Below the pieces are notes generated by a model. That model had not been told where the DNA came from. It saw only the letters and a list, made by a program, of their open reading frames with translations, and did not search any database. From assembly GCA_947631085.1 (NCBI GenBank), contig CANRJY010000003.1:112879-176878 (forward strand): DNA of 64,000 nt, given 5' to 3'. Below, in pieces: positions 44,353 to 52,380 of the stretch. The number at the start of each line of letters is the position of its first letter. Within the stretch, counting starts at the first letter, position 1. Source of the stretch: an uncultured Clostridia bacterium (GTDB taxonomy: Bacteria > Bacillota > Clostridia > UBA1381). The translations under genes were made by a program, and so were the position numbers.

Positions 44353-44406
44353 GAAAAAGCAGGACAAACCGTTATTGTGTAAATTCGGCCGGTCTTGCTT
44401 TTTTTA
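44353..44406 (+). terminator. terminator after the SASP gene
   Basis: An imperfect stem: AAAAAGC-GGAC near 44354-44365 pairs with GTC-TGCTTTTT near 44392-44404 (one G-U), with an inner ACCG/CGGC-like extension and a T run. Confidence 0.6.
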
Positions 44407-44448
44407 TGAAATATTGTGTGGGGACAATGTATTTTCTGTAAAAACATG

Positions 44449-44477
44449 TTGACAACCCTAAAAATATAATGTAAAAT
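44449..44477 (+). promoter_or_regulatory. promoter of the GT87 pair
   Basis: TTGACA (44449-44454), a 17-bp spacer and TAAAAT (44472-44477). Confidence 0.7.
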
Positions 44478-44516
44478 GTATTAATGTGAAATATATGCAT
44501 AATAGGAAGGAAAAAT

Positions 44517-45815
44517 ATGTTTAGTAAGGATAAAATATTTATAAAAGCGGAAAATTTGAAGCGCTTGAATTACCGAGGATTTTTTATAATATCCATGCTT
44601 ATTGCTGCGGCTGTATGGTTTTTTATGCTGCAAGGTAATCCTAACGGACTGCAGAGATTTGTTTTTTTTGAAAATCAGAATGACTGGTTTATGGATTTTT
44701 ATAATACTGTAAATTTTGCGGCGGAAGGAAAGCCGTATACGGACGGTGGAGGATATCTTCCTCTTGCTTATGTATTATTAAGTCCCGTAGCAAAATTAAT
44801 CATGTATACGGACGCGGGTAAAAGAATGGCATCCTATCTTGCAAGATATACCCAGTTGGGCGGAATAGCGGGTATGGTCTATCTTGCGATTTCGTTCGGT
44901 ATACTTTTTTATGTTTTATATAAATGCACGAGGGGAAAGGAGTATCAACGAATAGGAATATTAACCGCACTATTTTTGTCGGGAGTTACGCTGTTTAATT
45001 TTGACAGGGCTAATTTGCTGATTCTTACCGCTGCATTTTTGTTTATTTTCTTATATTCGCAGGATTCGGAATCAGCGATAATACGCCATATCGGTCTATT
45101 ATCGATTGCCTTGGCGGCCGTACTTAAGATATTTCCGTGTTTTTTTGGAGTGTTATTTTTATATAAGAAAAAATATAAAGAGCTGTTGCTTGTAATATTG
45201 TACGGACTGTTGATGTCTATTGTGCCGTTCTTCTTTTTAAAGGAAGGGTTCATCAAAAATGTTTATAAATGCATTGAATCAATGACAGGTTTTACTCAAA
45301 AGGTCGATAAAGGCACTATAGGCGGCGGAAACTTCTTCTCATTCTCGGGAGTAACAATAATTAACGCTGACAATATTATTCCCCAGTTTGTGGGTAAAAT
45401 TATTTGTTTGGCGGCGCTTGTGTTTGCCAAATATATAAAAAAAGATTGGAAGAAGATATTGCTTATTTCTTTGTCGATGATTATGTTCTCCGGAACACAG
45501 CTCAAATACTGCACAATATATCTTTATTACCCTATAGTATTGTTTTTTAATGATAAACATACAAAAAGAGATATTATTTACTTAATTAGTTTTATACTGG
45601 TTTTGATTCCTGTGCAGTTTTCCGCAAAAATCGGTATATTTTGGATAGAAAATTTCAGAGTTACAAATACAATATATATCGTATTAACGACTTTACTTAC
45701 TGCGGAGGGAGTTTACCGGATGTTCAAATCGAAAAGAAGAAAAAAGGCCGCGGCGGCGCTCGAAGCTGTTTCGGAACCGGAACCGGAAATTCCTGACGGA
45801 TCATCGGATAATTAA
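44517..45815 (+). CDS. GT87 (DUF2029)-family membrane glycosyltransferase, copy 1
   Basis: 432 residues with about ten membrane segments, the first at RGFFIISMLIAAAVWFFML. The first outer loop has NDWFMDFYNTVNFAAEGKPY, the D-x-x-N pattern of GT87 polyprenyl-phosphate-dependent mannosyltransferase-like enzymes. It ends with a basic then acidic cytoplasmic tail (KSKRRKKAA). The donor would be a polyprenyl-phosphate sugar and the acceptor a surface glycan. It is followed 25 bp later by a paralogue, so a tandem duplication in one operon. Confidence 0.75.
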   Translation: MFSKDKIFIKAENLKRLNYRGFFIISMLIAAAVWFFMLQGNPNGLQRFVFFENQNDWFMDFYNTVNFAAEGKPYTDGGGYLPLAYVLLSPVAKLIMYTDAGKRMASYLARYTQLGGIAGMVYLAISFGILFYVLYKCTRGKEYQRIGILTALFLSGVTLFNFDRANLLILTAAFLFIFLYSQDSESAIIRHIGLLSIALAAVLKIFPCFFGVLFLYKKKYKELLLVILYGLLMSIVPFFFLKEGFIKNVYKCIESMTGFTQKVDKGTIGGGNFFSFSGVTIINADNIIPQFVGKIICLAALVFAKYIKKDWKKILLISLSMIMFSGTQLKYCTIYLYYPIVLFFNDKHTKRDIIYLISFILVLIPVQFSAKIGIFWIENFRVTNTIYIVLTTLLTAEGVYRMFKSKRRKKAAAALEAVSEPEPEIPDGSSDN

Positions 45816-45840
45816 GACTTATTGGAAAGGATAAGATAAA

Positions 45841-47130
45841 ATGCTGCGGACAAATAAAAAATCAATAGGGATGAAAAATCAAGCTGAAAAAACATATTGT
45901 ATATTTTTTACACTTGTCATTATTCTTTTGTTTTTCGTATGGGGCGTTCTTTTATGTAATGATCCGACCGGATTGCAGAGGAACGTGTTCTTTAGTGACA
46001 GAAACGACTGGCTTATGGATTTTTACAATAATTTATATTATTCCAGAAAATTGCAGCCGTATAGTACGCAAGGCGGACATTATCTCCCGTTTGTATATGT
46101 TATATTTCATATATTTTCGAAAGTCATATCTTTTAAAGCAAAAAACGGAATCTCTCCCGAACAGTATTCGAGATATTCGCAGTTCGGCGGGATATTCTGC
46201 GCGCTGTATATGACCGTTTCTGTCGTACTGTTGTTCTATATATTGTACAAAGCGTTTAAAGGTAAAGAATTTTCGCGCATAGGATTTATTATTGCTTTGA
46301 GCGTATCGGGCATTATGCTGTATAATTATGACAGGGCAAATACAATAATTATTACCGCGGCGTTTTTGTTTCTGTTTATATACTCGCTCGATTCACAATC
46401 GAATGCGGTACGGCAGCTCGGATTGGTTTCGCTTGCCGTCGCGTCGGCGTTTAAGGTATTCCCGTGCTTTTTCGCGATTTTGCTGCTTTACAAAAAACAA
46501 TACAAGGAATTTTTAAGATTTGCAGCATATTTTTTGATATTGGCGATCGTTCCGTTTTTCTTCCTGAAGGGCGGATTTAACGTCGGCGTAGGCGGTTTTA
46601 TTGAATCCATAACAAGATTCTGTTTGCACAACAGGGCCGGAGGCGTTTATTTCGGTATTCACGGAAAAACAATATTTGATATAAATACGGGAATTTTCGC
46701 GAGAATTTTGGATATAGCTGTTTGCGCGGCGTCACTTTTGTTTGCGAAATATCTTAAAGAAGGTTGGAAAAAGATATTGCTTATAACGCTGTCAATGATA
46801 ATGATGCCGGGAACGCAGATCATGTACAGCGCGATATATTTGTTTTATCCGATAGTAATGTTTTTTAACGAGAAGCATAGAAAAACAGATTTCCTGTATG
46901 TGATATGTTTTATATTGATTTTGATGCCGGTTAGATTTTCGGTTGAAGCGGGAATATTTGTTTTTGATAATTTCAGAGTGATTAATACGATATTCATTAT
47001 TCTTACTCTGATTTTAACAGCGCAGGCGGTTATGGGATATATGCAGGCTAAGAAGTCATCCGAAAATGAAGCGGATGATTTGAACGGAGATATTGATATA
47101 AGCGCGGATATGCCGGCGGAAAATGCGTAA
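45841..47130 (+). CDS. GT87 (DUF2029)-family membrane glycosyltransferase, copy 2
   Basis: 429 residues, same topology and motif order as the gene just upstream: PTGLQRNVFFSDRNDWLMDF parallels PNGLQRFVFFENQNDWFMDF, and YDRANTIIITAAFLFLFIYS parallels FDRANLLILTAAFLFIFLYS. The two are clear paralogues with substantial divergence, so the duplication is not recent. A slightly different acceptor or linkage for each copy is a reasonable inference. The ribosome site is GAAAGGATAAG. A strong terminator follows. Confidence 0.75.
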   Translation: MLRTNKKSIGMKNQAEKTYCIFFTLVIILLFFVWGVLLCNDPTGLQRNVFFSDRNDWLMDFYNNLYYSRKLQPYSTQGGHYLPFVYVIFHIFSKVISFKAKNGISPEQYSRYSQFGGIFCALYMTVSVVLLFYILYKAFKGKEFSRIGFIIALSVSGIMLYNYDRANTIIITAAFLFLFIYSLDSQSNAVRQLGLVSLAVASAFKVFPCFFAILLLYKKQYKEFLRFAAYFLILAIVPFFFLKGGFNVGVGGFIESITRFCLHNRAGGVYFGIHGKTIFDINTGIFARILDIAVCAASLLFAKYLKEGWKKILLITLSMIMMPGTQIMYSAIYLFYPIVMFFNEKHRKTDFLYVICFILILMPVRFSVEAGIFVFDNFRVINTIFIILTLILTAQAVMGYMQAKKSSENEADDLNGDIDISADMPAENA

Positions 47131-47156
47131 GCCGATATGAAAATAAATTTTCAGGT

Positions 47157-47183
47157 AAAAACCGGAGAGGCTCTCCGGTTTTT
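47157..47183 (+). terminator. terminator after the GT87 pair
   Basis: A 12-bp stem (47157-47168 with 47172-47183), a GGC loop and a T5 end. Confidence 0.85.
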
Positions 47184-47279
47184 GCATATCTTAATTTGGC
47201 GCGTTGTGTCGAATTGTGTAAAATAACACAAAAAAATTATAAAATAGAATTAAATTATACCAAATTATACAAAAAATGC

Positions 47280-47308
47280 TTGACAATGACAAAGGCGCAT
47301 GATAGAAT
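47280..47308 (+). promoter_or_regulatory. sigH promoter
   Basis: TTGACA (47280-47285), a 17-bp spacer and TAGAAT (47303-47308), 39 bp before the GTG start of sigH. The preceding 60 bp are very AT-rich. Confidence 0.75.
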
Positions 47309-47347
47309 AATATAAATACTCAATAACTGAACAGGGAGTTTTCTTTT

Positions 47348-47986
47348 GTGACAGAGTTGAAGGACGATAAAAACGCTCTCAGAGCTTTATCTGATGAAGA
47401 ACTTGTTTTGATGGCGCAAAACGGCGATAATGACGCGCTTGAAACAATAATATCACGGTACAGGGGTTTGGTTTATTCTAAATCAAAGCTGTATTTCCTC
47501 GCGGGAGCGGACAAAGACGACATTGTACAGGAAGGTCTTATAGGGCTATACAAAGCCGTTAAGGATTTCAACCGCGAAAGGTCGATGATTTTTAAAGCTT
47601 TCGCCGGAATGTGCATATCGCGGCAGATCATAACCGCGGTAAAGGCGGCGTCCAGAAAAAAACACATGCCGCTTAATTCCTATGTGTCTCTTGATAATAC
47701 CGCATTCGACAATGAAGCTGACGCGAATATTTTGAGCTTTGCCGCTGCGGACGACGTACTCAATCCCGAGGAAATAGTTATTGACAAAGAAAACGTGAAC
47801 GGTATTGAGTATAAAATAAATCAGGCTTTAAGTAAGTTCGAGTCGAGCGTTCTTTTCTATTACCTGGACGGAATGAGCTATCAGGAGATTGCTGAAATAG
47901 AACGACGCGACGTTAAGGCGGTTGATAACGCTATACAGCGTATAAAGAAAAAACTTGCGTCAGCGCTCGGATTTGAAAAGAAGTAG
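47348..47986 (+). CDS. sigH: RNA polymerase sigma-H factor
   Basis: 212 residues from GTG 47348, ribosome site CAGGGAG. Region 2 has GADKDDIVQEGLIGLYKAVKDF, followed by FKAFAGMCISRQIITAVKAA and KKHMPLNSYVSLD, all diagnostic of SigH (Spo0H). Region 4 contains YLDGMSYQEIAEIERRDVKA. SigH directs early-sporulation genes such as spo0A, spoIIA and ftsZ promoters. The gene lies in an operon with a zinc-ribbon gene rather than the rlmB/secE context common in Bacillus. Confidence 0.95.
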   Translation: MTELKDDKNALRALSDEELVLMAQNGDNDALETIISRYRGLVYSKSKLYFLAGADKDDIVQEGLIGLYKAVKDFNRERSMIFKAFAGMCISRQIITAVKAASRKKHMPLNSYVSLDNTAFDNEADANILSFAAADDVLNPEEIVIDKENVNGIEYKINQALSKFESSVLFYYLDGMSYQEIAEIERRDVKAVDNAIQRIKKKLASALGFEKK

Positions 47987-48015
47987 CCGTATAAAGAAAC
48001 GAGAGGGGACGAATA

Positions 48016-48291
48016 ATGTACGAGGACAAGACATTAGTGTGCAAGGACTGCGGGCAGGAATTCATCTTCACCGCCGGCGAACAGGAATTTTATGCGGAAA
48101 GAGGCTTCAATAATGAGCCGCAGAGATGCGCTCAGTGCCGCAAAGCACGAAAAGAAAGCATGAAACAAAACCGAGTAATGTATGAAATAGTATGCGCGGA
48201 ATGCGGAGCGGTAGCGAAGGTGCCGTTTGAACCGAGGCACGACAGACCGGTATACTGCAGCGAATGCTTTGAAAAGCACCGCGCGGACTGA
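48016..48291 (+). CDS. zinc-ribbon domain protein
   Basis: 91 residues with four CxxC pairs: CKDC, CAQC, CAEC and CSEC. The first half (LVCKDCGQEFIFTAGEQEFY ... GFNNEPQRCAQCRKARKE) matches a short zinc-ribbon family widespread in Clostridia; the second half (CGAVAKVPFEPRHDRPVYC) resembles a CxxC zinc-binding tail. It could bind nucleic acid or act as a small adaptor; the function is not known. It lies 29 bp after sigH in the same orientation, likely cotranscribed, with ribosome site GAGAGGGG. Confidence 0.8.
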   Translation: MYEDKTLVCKDCGQEFIFTAGEQEFYAERGFNNEPQRCAQCRKARKESMKQNRVMYEIVCAECGAVAKVPFEPRHDRPVYCSECFEKHRAD

Positions 48292-48306
48292 TACAAATAT
48301 TAACAA

Positions 48307-48336
48307 AAGAGCGTTTCGTTGAAACGCTCTTTTTTG
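48307..48336 (+). terminator. terminator after the sigH operon
   Basis: An 11-bp perfect stem (48307-48317 with 48321-48331), a GTT loop and T run. Confidence 0.9.
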
Positions 48337-48361
48337 CGTGAAAAAGTTTATTATATTAAAA

Positions 48362-48435
48362 ACACTCGTAAATCAACCGGCATATATTATAATATATGCG
48401 TTTAATGGCAGAGGCTTCCAAAAACGCATATGATA
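48362..48435 (+). promoter_or_regulatory. leader of the collagen-like gene: 20-bp palindrome and SigK-like -10 sites
   Basis: 48380-48399 is a perfect AT-rich palindrome (GCATATATTA and its complement). CATATATTA (48381-48389) and CATATGATA (48427-48435) both fit the SigK -10 pattern CATAnnnTA; an AC at 48362-48365 lies at a suitable -35 distance from the first. SigK control would suit a late spore-surface protein. Confidence 0.35.
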
Positions 48436-48474
48436 CCGAATGATGTTTGGAATTGAAAGGAGAAAATATAAACG

Positions 48475-49704
48475 ATGTATAACGATTGTAACAGAAACGG
48501 ATATTTGAACGAGCGATATAACCGCTGTCAGCAAAACTCGAATAATTGTCAGCAGTCATGTAACCAGCCGTGCAATCCGTCTATACCCGGTCCGCAGGGA
48601 CCGCAGGGATTCCCCGGTCCTACGGGTCCGACAGGTCCTACGGGTCCGATGGGCATTTCGGGAGCGATAGGTCCGCAGGGACCGCAGGGATTCGCGGGAC
48701 CAATGGGTCCGCAGGGTCCGACAGGTCCCACGGGTGCGGCGGGTTCGGTAGGCCCCGTAGGCGCAACCGGTCCGACAGGTGCAACCGGCGCAACGGGTGC
48801 TACAGGCGCGGCGGGTCCGACTGGTCCCACAGGTCCGACGGGTGCTACAGGCGCCACAGGTCCACAAGGTCCCGCTGGCGCGATCGGTCCCACCGGTGTG
48901 GCGGGTCCGACAGGTCCCACAGGTCCCACAGGACCGACGGGTGCTACAGGTGCGGCGGGTTCGACAGGTCCCACAGGTCCGACAGGTGCAACCGGCGCCA
49001 CCGGCGCGGCAGGTCCGCAAGGACCCGCCGGCACGATCGGTGCCACAGGCCCCACAGGTCCCGCTGGTGCTACCGGCGCAACAGGCGCGGCAGGTCCGCA
49101 AGGTCCTACAGGTCCCGCAGGTGCCATCGGCGCAACAGGTCCAATCGGTCCGACAGGCGCTACCGGTGCCACAGGTGCAACAGGTGCAACGGGTCCGACA
49201 GGCCCCACCGGGCCGGCAGGAACGGCGGGTCCGCAAGGCCCTCAAGGTCCGCAGGGACCACAGGGGCCGGCAGCTCCGGCGGCAGCGGCGGCGGAATTTT
49301 ACGCTCTTGCTCCAACCGGCGCGTCAACTACGATCGCTGAGGGAAGTCCTGTAATATTCACAGCGCAGGGCGCGTCCTCGGGCAGCGGAATAACAAACAA
49401 TAATGCGGGAGTGATCACTCTCGCGGAACCGGGAACGTATCTTATTTCATTTGATGTTACGCCCAGCACGAACAGCTCCCTCGTTCTCTCGGTAGCCGGC
49501 GCCGAACAGCCGTATACCGCCGCGGTAAACGGAGGGGCAAATATTCCGATAAGAGACACGTCAATAATAACAACAACCGCTGCTAATACCGCTTTGTCGG
49601 TTGTAAATCCGGCGGCTTCGGGAAGTCCGATCGTAATTGCCGAAAACAGTGCGGCGGGCGGCGATAATATCGCGGCGCGGCTTACTATTGTAAAAATAGC
49701 GTAA
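48475..49704 (+). CDS. BclA-like collagen-repeat spore-surface protein
   Basis: 409 residues, no signal peptide. N-terminus: Asn/Gln/Cys-rich ([20 protein letters not shown]). Residues about 36-268: uninterrupted Gly-X-Y repeats, mostly GPT, GAT, GPQ and GPA, expected to form a collagen-like triple helix, with many threonines available for O-glycosylation. Residues 270-409: a compact beta-rich C-terminal domain ([20 protein letters not shown] ... [15 protein letters not shown]) like the BclA C-terminal trimer. Such proteins make the hair-like nap of exosporia. The next gene encodes a TPR glycosyltransferase that may glycosylate it. Ribosome site GAAAGGAG. Confidence 0.85.
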   Translation: MYNDCNRNGYLNERYNRCQQNSNNCQQSCNQPCNPSIPGPQGPQGFPGPTGPTGPTGPMGISGAIGPQGPQGFAGPMGPQGPTGPTGAAGSVGPVGATGPTGATGATGATGAAGPTGPTGPTGATGATGPQGPAGAIGPTGVAGPTGPTGPTGPTGATGAAGSTGPTGPTGATGATGAAGPQGPAGTIGATGPTGPAGATGATGAAGPQGPTGPAGAIGATGPIGPTGATGATGATGATGPTGPTGPAGTAGPQGPQGPQGPQGPAAPAAAAAEFYALAPTGASTTIAEGSPVIFTAQGASSGSGITNNNAGVITLAEPGTYLISFDVTPSTNSSLVLSVAGAEQPYTAAVNGGANIPIRDTSIITTTAANTALSVVNPAASGSPIVIAENSAAGGDNIAARLTIVKIA

Positions 49705-49721
49705 ATTATAAGTTTTCACAA

Positions 49722-49752
49722 GGAGCTGTAAGCTTCGGCTTACAGCCCCTTT
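49722..49752 (+). terminator. terminator after the collagen-like gene
   Basis: A 9-bp stem capped by a TTCG tetraloop (49725-49733 with 49738-49746), with a weak T tail, so some read-through to the glycosyltransferase is possible. Confidence 0.6.
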
Positions 49753-49775
49753 ACATATTTTCTGGAGGGATATAT

Positions 49776-50861
49776 ATGAATAAATACAGGGTCGCTGTAT
49801 ATGCGATTTGTAAAAATGAGGAAAAATTTGTTGACCGATGGATGGACTCTATGAGCGAGGCGGACGCGGTGTATGCCGCCGACACGGGATCATCGGATAA
49901 AACGGCGGATAAGCTGCGGGAGCGAGGAGCGATTGTACATGAAATAGAGGTAAATCCGTGGCGTTTCGATAAAGCGCGCAATATTTCGATGAGCTATATT
50001 CCAAAAGATTTTGACATATGCGTATGCACAGACCTTGATGAAGTGCTTGAAGCCGGATGGAGGGAGCTTCTCGAAAACGCGTGGAACCCCGAAACCACGC
50101 AGCTCAAATATAAATACACATGGAGCTTTAACGGCGACGGAACCCCGAGCATTACGTTTATGTATGAAAAGATCCATGCGCGTCACGGATTCACCTGGGT
50201 GCATCCTGTCCATGAGGTACTCGAATACAGCGGCGAAAAGCCGTACAGCTGCGCGGTGGAGGAACGCATTCAGCTCAATCACTATCCCGATCCGTCAAAA
50301 TCACGCTCTCAATATTTGCCGCTTTTGGAGCTGTCGGTCAAAGAATCGCCGGAGGATGACAGAAATATGCATTATCTCGGGCGCGAGTATATGTTTTATG
50401 AAAAATGGGATAAATGTATAGAAACGCTGAAAAAGCATCTGTCAATGCCCGCGGCAACGTGGCGCGACGAGCGTTGCGCGTCTATGCGGTATATCGCCCG
50501 CGCGTACGCGGCAAAGGGACAGACGGACGAGGCTATGAGCTGGTACTACCGCGCGATTGCGGAAGCTCCGTATCTTCGGGAGCCGTATGTGGAAGCGGCG
50601 CGTCTTGCGTACTCGCTCGGAAACTGGATATGCGTCGCGCATATGGTGGAGGAGGCGCTTGCGATAACGGAGCGGCCTTCAAGCTATATCAACGAGGGCT
50701 TCTGCTGGGATCACACGATATATGATTTGGGCGCGCTCGCGTATTATTATTTGGGAGTATATTCCCGCGCGCTGGAGCTTGCCCGTATCGCGTTCCTTCT
50801 TGCGCCCGATAACGAGCGCCTTAAGCGTAATGTCGGCATAATAGAGGAAAAAGCGCGATAA
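49776..50861 (+). CDS. GT2 glycosyltransferase with C-terminal TPR repeats
   Basis: 361 residues, cytoplasmic. GT-A domain: VAVYAICKNEEKFVDRWMDS, AADTGSSDKTADKLRERGA, WRFDKARNISM and VCTDLDEVLEAGW (DxD-like metal site). From about residue 195 TPR-like helices follow (MHYLGREYMFYEKWDKCIET, YIARAYAAKGQTDEAMSWYY). The architecture is that of SunS-like and related peptide or protein glycosyltransferases. Placed directly after the collagen-like gene, it is a good candidate for glycosylating its Thr-rich repeats; this is inference from position. Ribosome site TGGAGGG. Confidence 0.82.
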   Translation: MNKYRVAVYAICKNEEKFVDRWMDSMSEADAVYAADTGSSDKTADKLRERGAIVHEIEVNPWRFDKARNISMSYIPKDFDICVCTDLDEVLEAGWRELLENAWNPETTQLKYKYTWSFNGDGTPSITFMYEKIHARHGFTWVHPVHEVLEYSGEKPYSCAVEERIQLNHYPDPSKSRSQYLPLLELSVKESPEDDRNMHYLGREYMFYEKWDKCIETLKKHLSMPAATWRDERCASMRYIARAYAAKGQTDEAMSWYYRAIAEAPYLREPYVEAARLAYSLGNWICVAHMVEEALAITERPSSYINEGFCWDHTIYDLGALAYYYLGVYSRALELARIAFLLAPDNERLKRNVGIIEEKAR

Positions 50862-50878
50862 ATTTAATATCGGCGTAC

Positions 50879-50907
50879 TTGCAATTATTTCCGTTATGTG
50901 CTATAAT
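50879..50907 (+). promoter_or_regulatory. promoter of the M18 aminopeptidase gene
   Basis: TTGCAA (50879-50884), a 17-bp spacer and TATAAT (50902-50907). Confidence 0.7.
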
Positions 50908-50940
50908 TGCTGTAGAAAATCAGCAGAAAGGAATGATATT

Positions 50941-52347
50941 ATGACGGATAAGGAATTATTTGAAGAGCTGTCATATAAAAGAAAAAACGTATACGAGGAA
51001 ATCAATGACAAGCAGCGGGAAGAAATGTTTGCTCTGTGCGACGAATACCGCTCTTTTTTGGACGCGGGCAAAACCGAGCGCGAGTGCGTAAGCGAGGCTG
51101 TAAAAATGGCGGAGAAAAACGGATTTGTGCCGATTGAATCAAAAGACAGTCTGAAAGCCGGAGATAAGGTTTATGTACTTAACAGAAACAAAAATATTCT
51201 TCTCGCGGTTATAGGAAGCGGAGATATCAGCGAGGGAATAAACATTGTCGGCGCGCATATAGACTCACCGAGGCTCGATCTGAAACAAAATCCGCTCTAT
51301 GAAAGCACAGGAATGGCGCTTCTCAAGACGCACTATTACGGCGGAATAAAGAAATATCAATGGACGACAATACCGCTCGCCATTCACGGGGTCATTTTTA
51401 CAAAGGACGGCGAGAGGGTAACGCTCAATATCGGCGAAAACGAAAACGATCCTGTATTCTGCGTGACAGATTTGCTGCCGCATTTGGCTAAGGATCAAAT
51501 GTCGAAGAAAATGACCGAAGGAATAGAGGGTGAAAATCTCAATATTCTTATCGGAGGTATGCCGGTAAAATCCGACGACGTCGGCGAAAAGGTAAAATTT
51601 TCCGTGCTGAAGCTCTTAAACGAGCGCTACGGCGTACGCGAACGCGATTTTCTAAGTGCGGAAATCGAGATAGTTCCCGCGTTCAAGGCGAGAAACGTCG
51701 GTCTTGACGAAAGCTTTATAGGCGCTTACGGTCAGGACGATCGCGTCTGCGCGTTCACAACGCTCAAAGCCGTATTTGACATAGAAAATCCGAAAAAAAC
51801 GGCTGTGGCGCTGCTTGTCGATAAAGAGGAAATCGGCTCTATGGGCAATACGGGAATGCTCAGCGCGTTTATGGAGATGACCATTGCGGAAATAATAGAA
51901 AAAATCAAGGGCTCATGCGGCGTTACCGATTATAACAAAGTTATACGCAATTCCGCGTGTATGTCCTCGGACGTCGGCGCTGCGGTAGATCCGAATTATG
52001 AGAGCGTTTCGGAAAAGAAAAACTCTGCTTTTGCCGGCTGCGGAATGATTTTGATGAAATACACCGGAGCGAGAGGCAAATCGGATTCGTCTGACGCGTG
52101 CGCGGAATTTTTATACAATATAGAAAAAATTATGGATGACAGCGGCGTTATTTGGCAGACGGGCGAGCTCGGAAAGGTAGACCAGGGCGGCGGCGGAACT
52201 ATTGCGCAGTATGTGGCGAATTTAAACATGGACGTAATCGACTGCGGCGTGCCGGTGCTGTCGATGCACGCGCCGTTTGAAATAACGGCAAAGAGCGACA
52301 TTTATATGGCGTACAAGTCGTATACGGCGTTTTATAACTGCAGATAA
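50941..52347 (+). CDS. M18-family aminopeptidase
   Basis: 468 residues from ATG 50941 (AGAAAGGA upstream; the longer frame begins inside the promoter). Zinc-binding and catalytic blocks of M18: NIVGAHIDSPRLDLK (His and Asp), HYYGGIKKYQW, AYGQDDRVCAFTTL (bridging Asp), VDKEEIGSMGNTGM (catalytic Glu pair), and SMHAPFEITAKSD (last His). M18 enzymes release N-terminal, often acidic or neutral, residues from peptides in the cytoplasm and assemble into large complexes. It is a housekeeping gene, alone in its unit, with a shared terminator. Confidence 0.92.
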   Translation: MTDKELFEELSYKRKNVYEEINDKQREEMFALCDEYRSFLDAGKTERECVSEAVKMAEKNGFVPIESKDSLKAGDKVYVLNRNKNILLAVIGSGDISEGINIVGAHIDSPRLDLKQNPLYESTGMALLKTHYYGGIKKYQWTTIPLAIHGVIFTKDGERVTLNIGENENDPVFCVTDLLPHLAKDQMSKKMTEGIEGENLNILIGGMPVKSDDVGEKVKFSVLKLLNERYGVRERDFLSAEIEIVPAFKARNVGLDESFIGAYGQDDRVCAFTTLKAVFDIENPKKTAVALLVDKEEIGSMGNTGMLSAFMEMTIAEIIEKIKGSCGVTDYNKVIRNSACMSSDVGAAVDPNYESVSEKKNSAFAGCGMILMKYTGARGKSDSSDACAEFLYNIEKIMDDSGVIWQTGELGKVDQGGGGTIAQYVANLNMDVIDCGVPVLSMHAPFEITAKSDIYMAYKSYTAFYNCR

Positions 52348-52352
52348 TCAAA

Positions 52353-52380
52353 AAAAACAAGAGCATACGCTCTTGTTTTT
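52353..52380. terminator. bidirectional terminator between aminopeptidase and recQ
   Basis: A 12-bp perfect stem (52353-52364 with 52369-52380), an ATAC loop, and A/T runs. Confidence 0.9.

Noticed and set aside
48549..49245. Long minus-strand and other-frame ORFs ([17 protein letters not shown] and similar) across the collagen-like gene
   Set aside because: They are produced by the periodic GGT-CCN-ACN repeat in the true frame; they lack ribosome sites and sensible composition.
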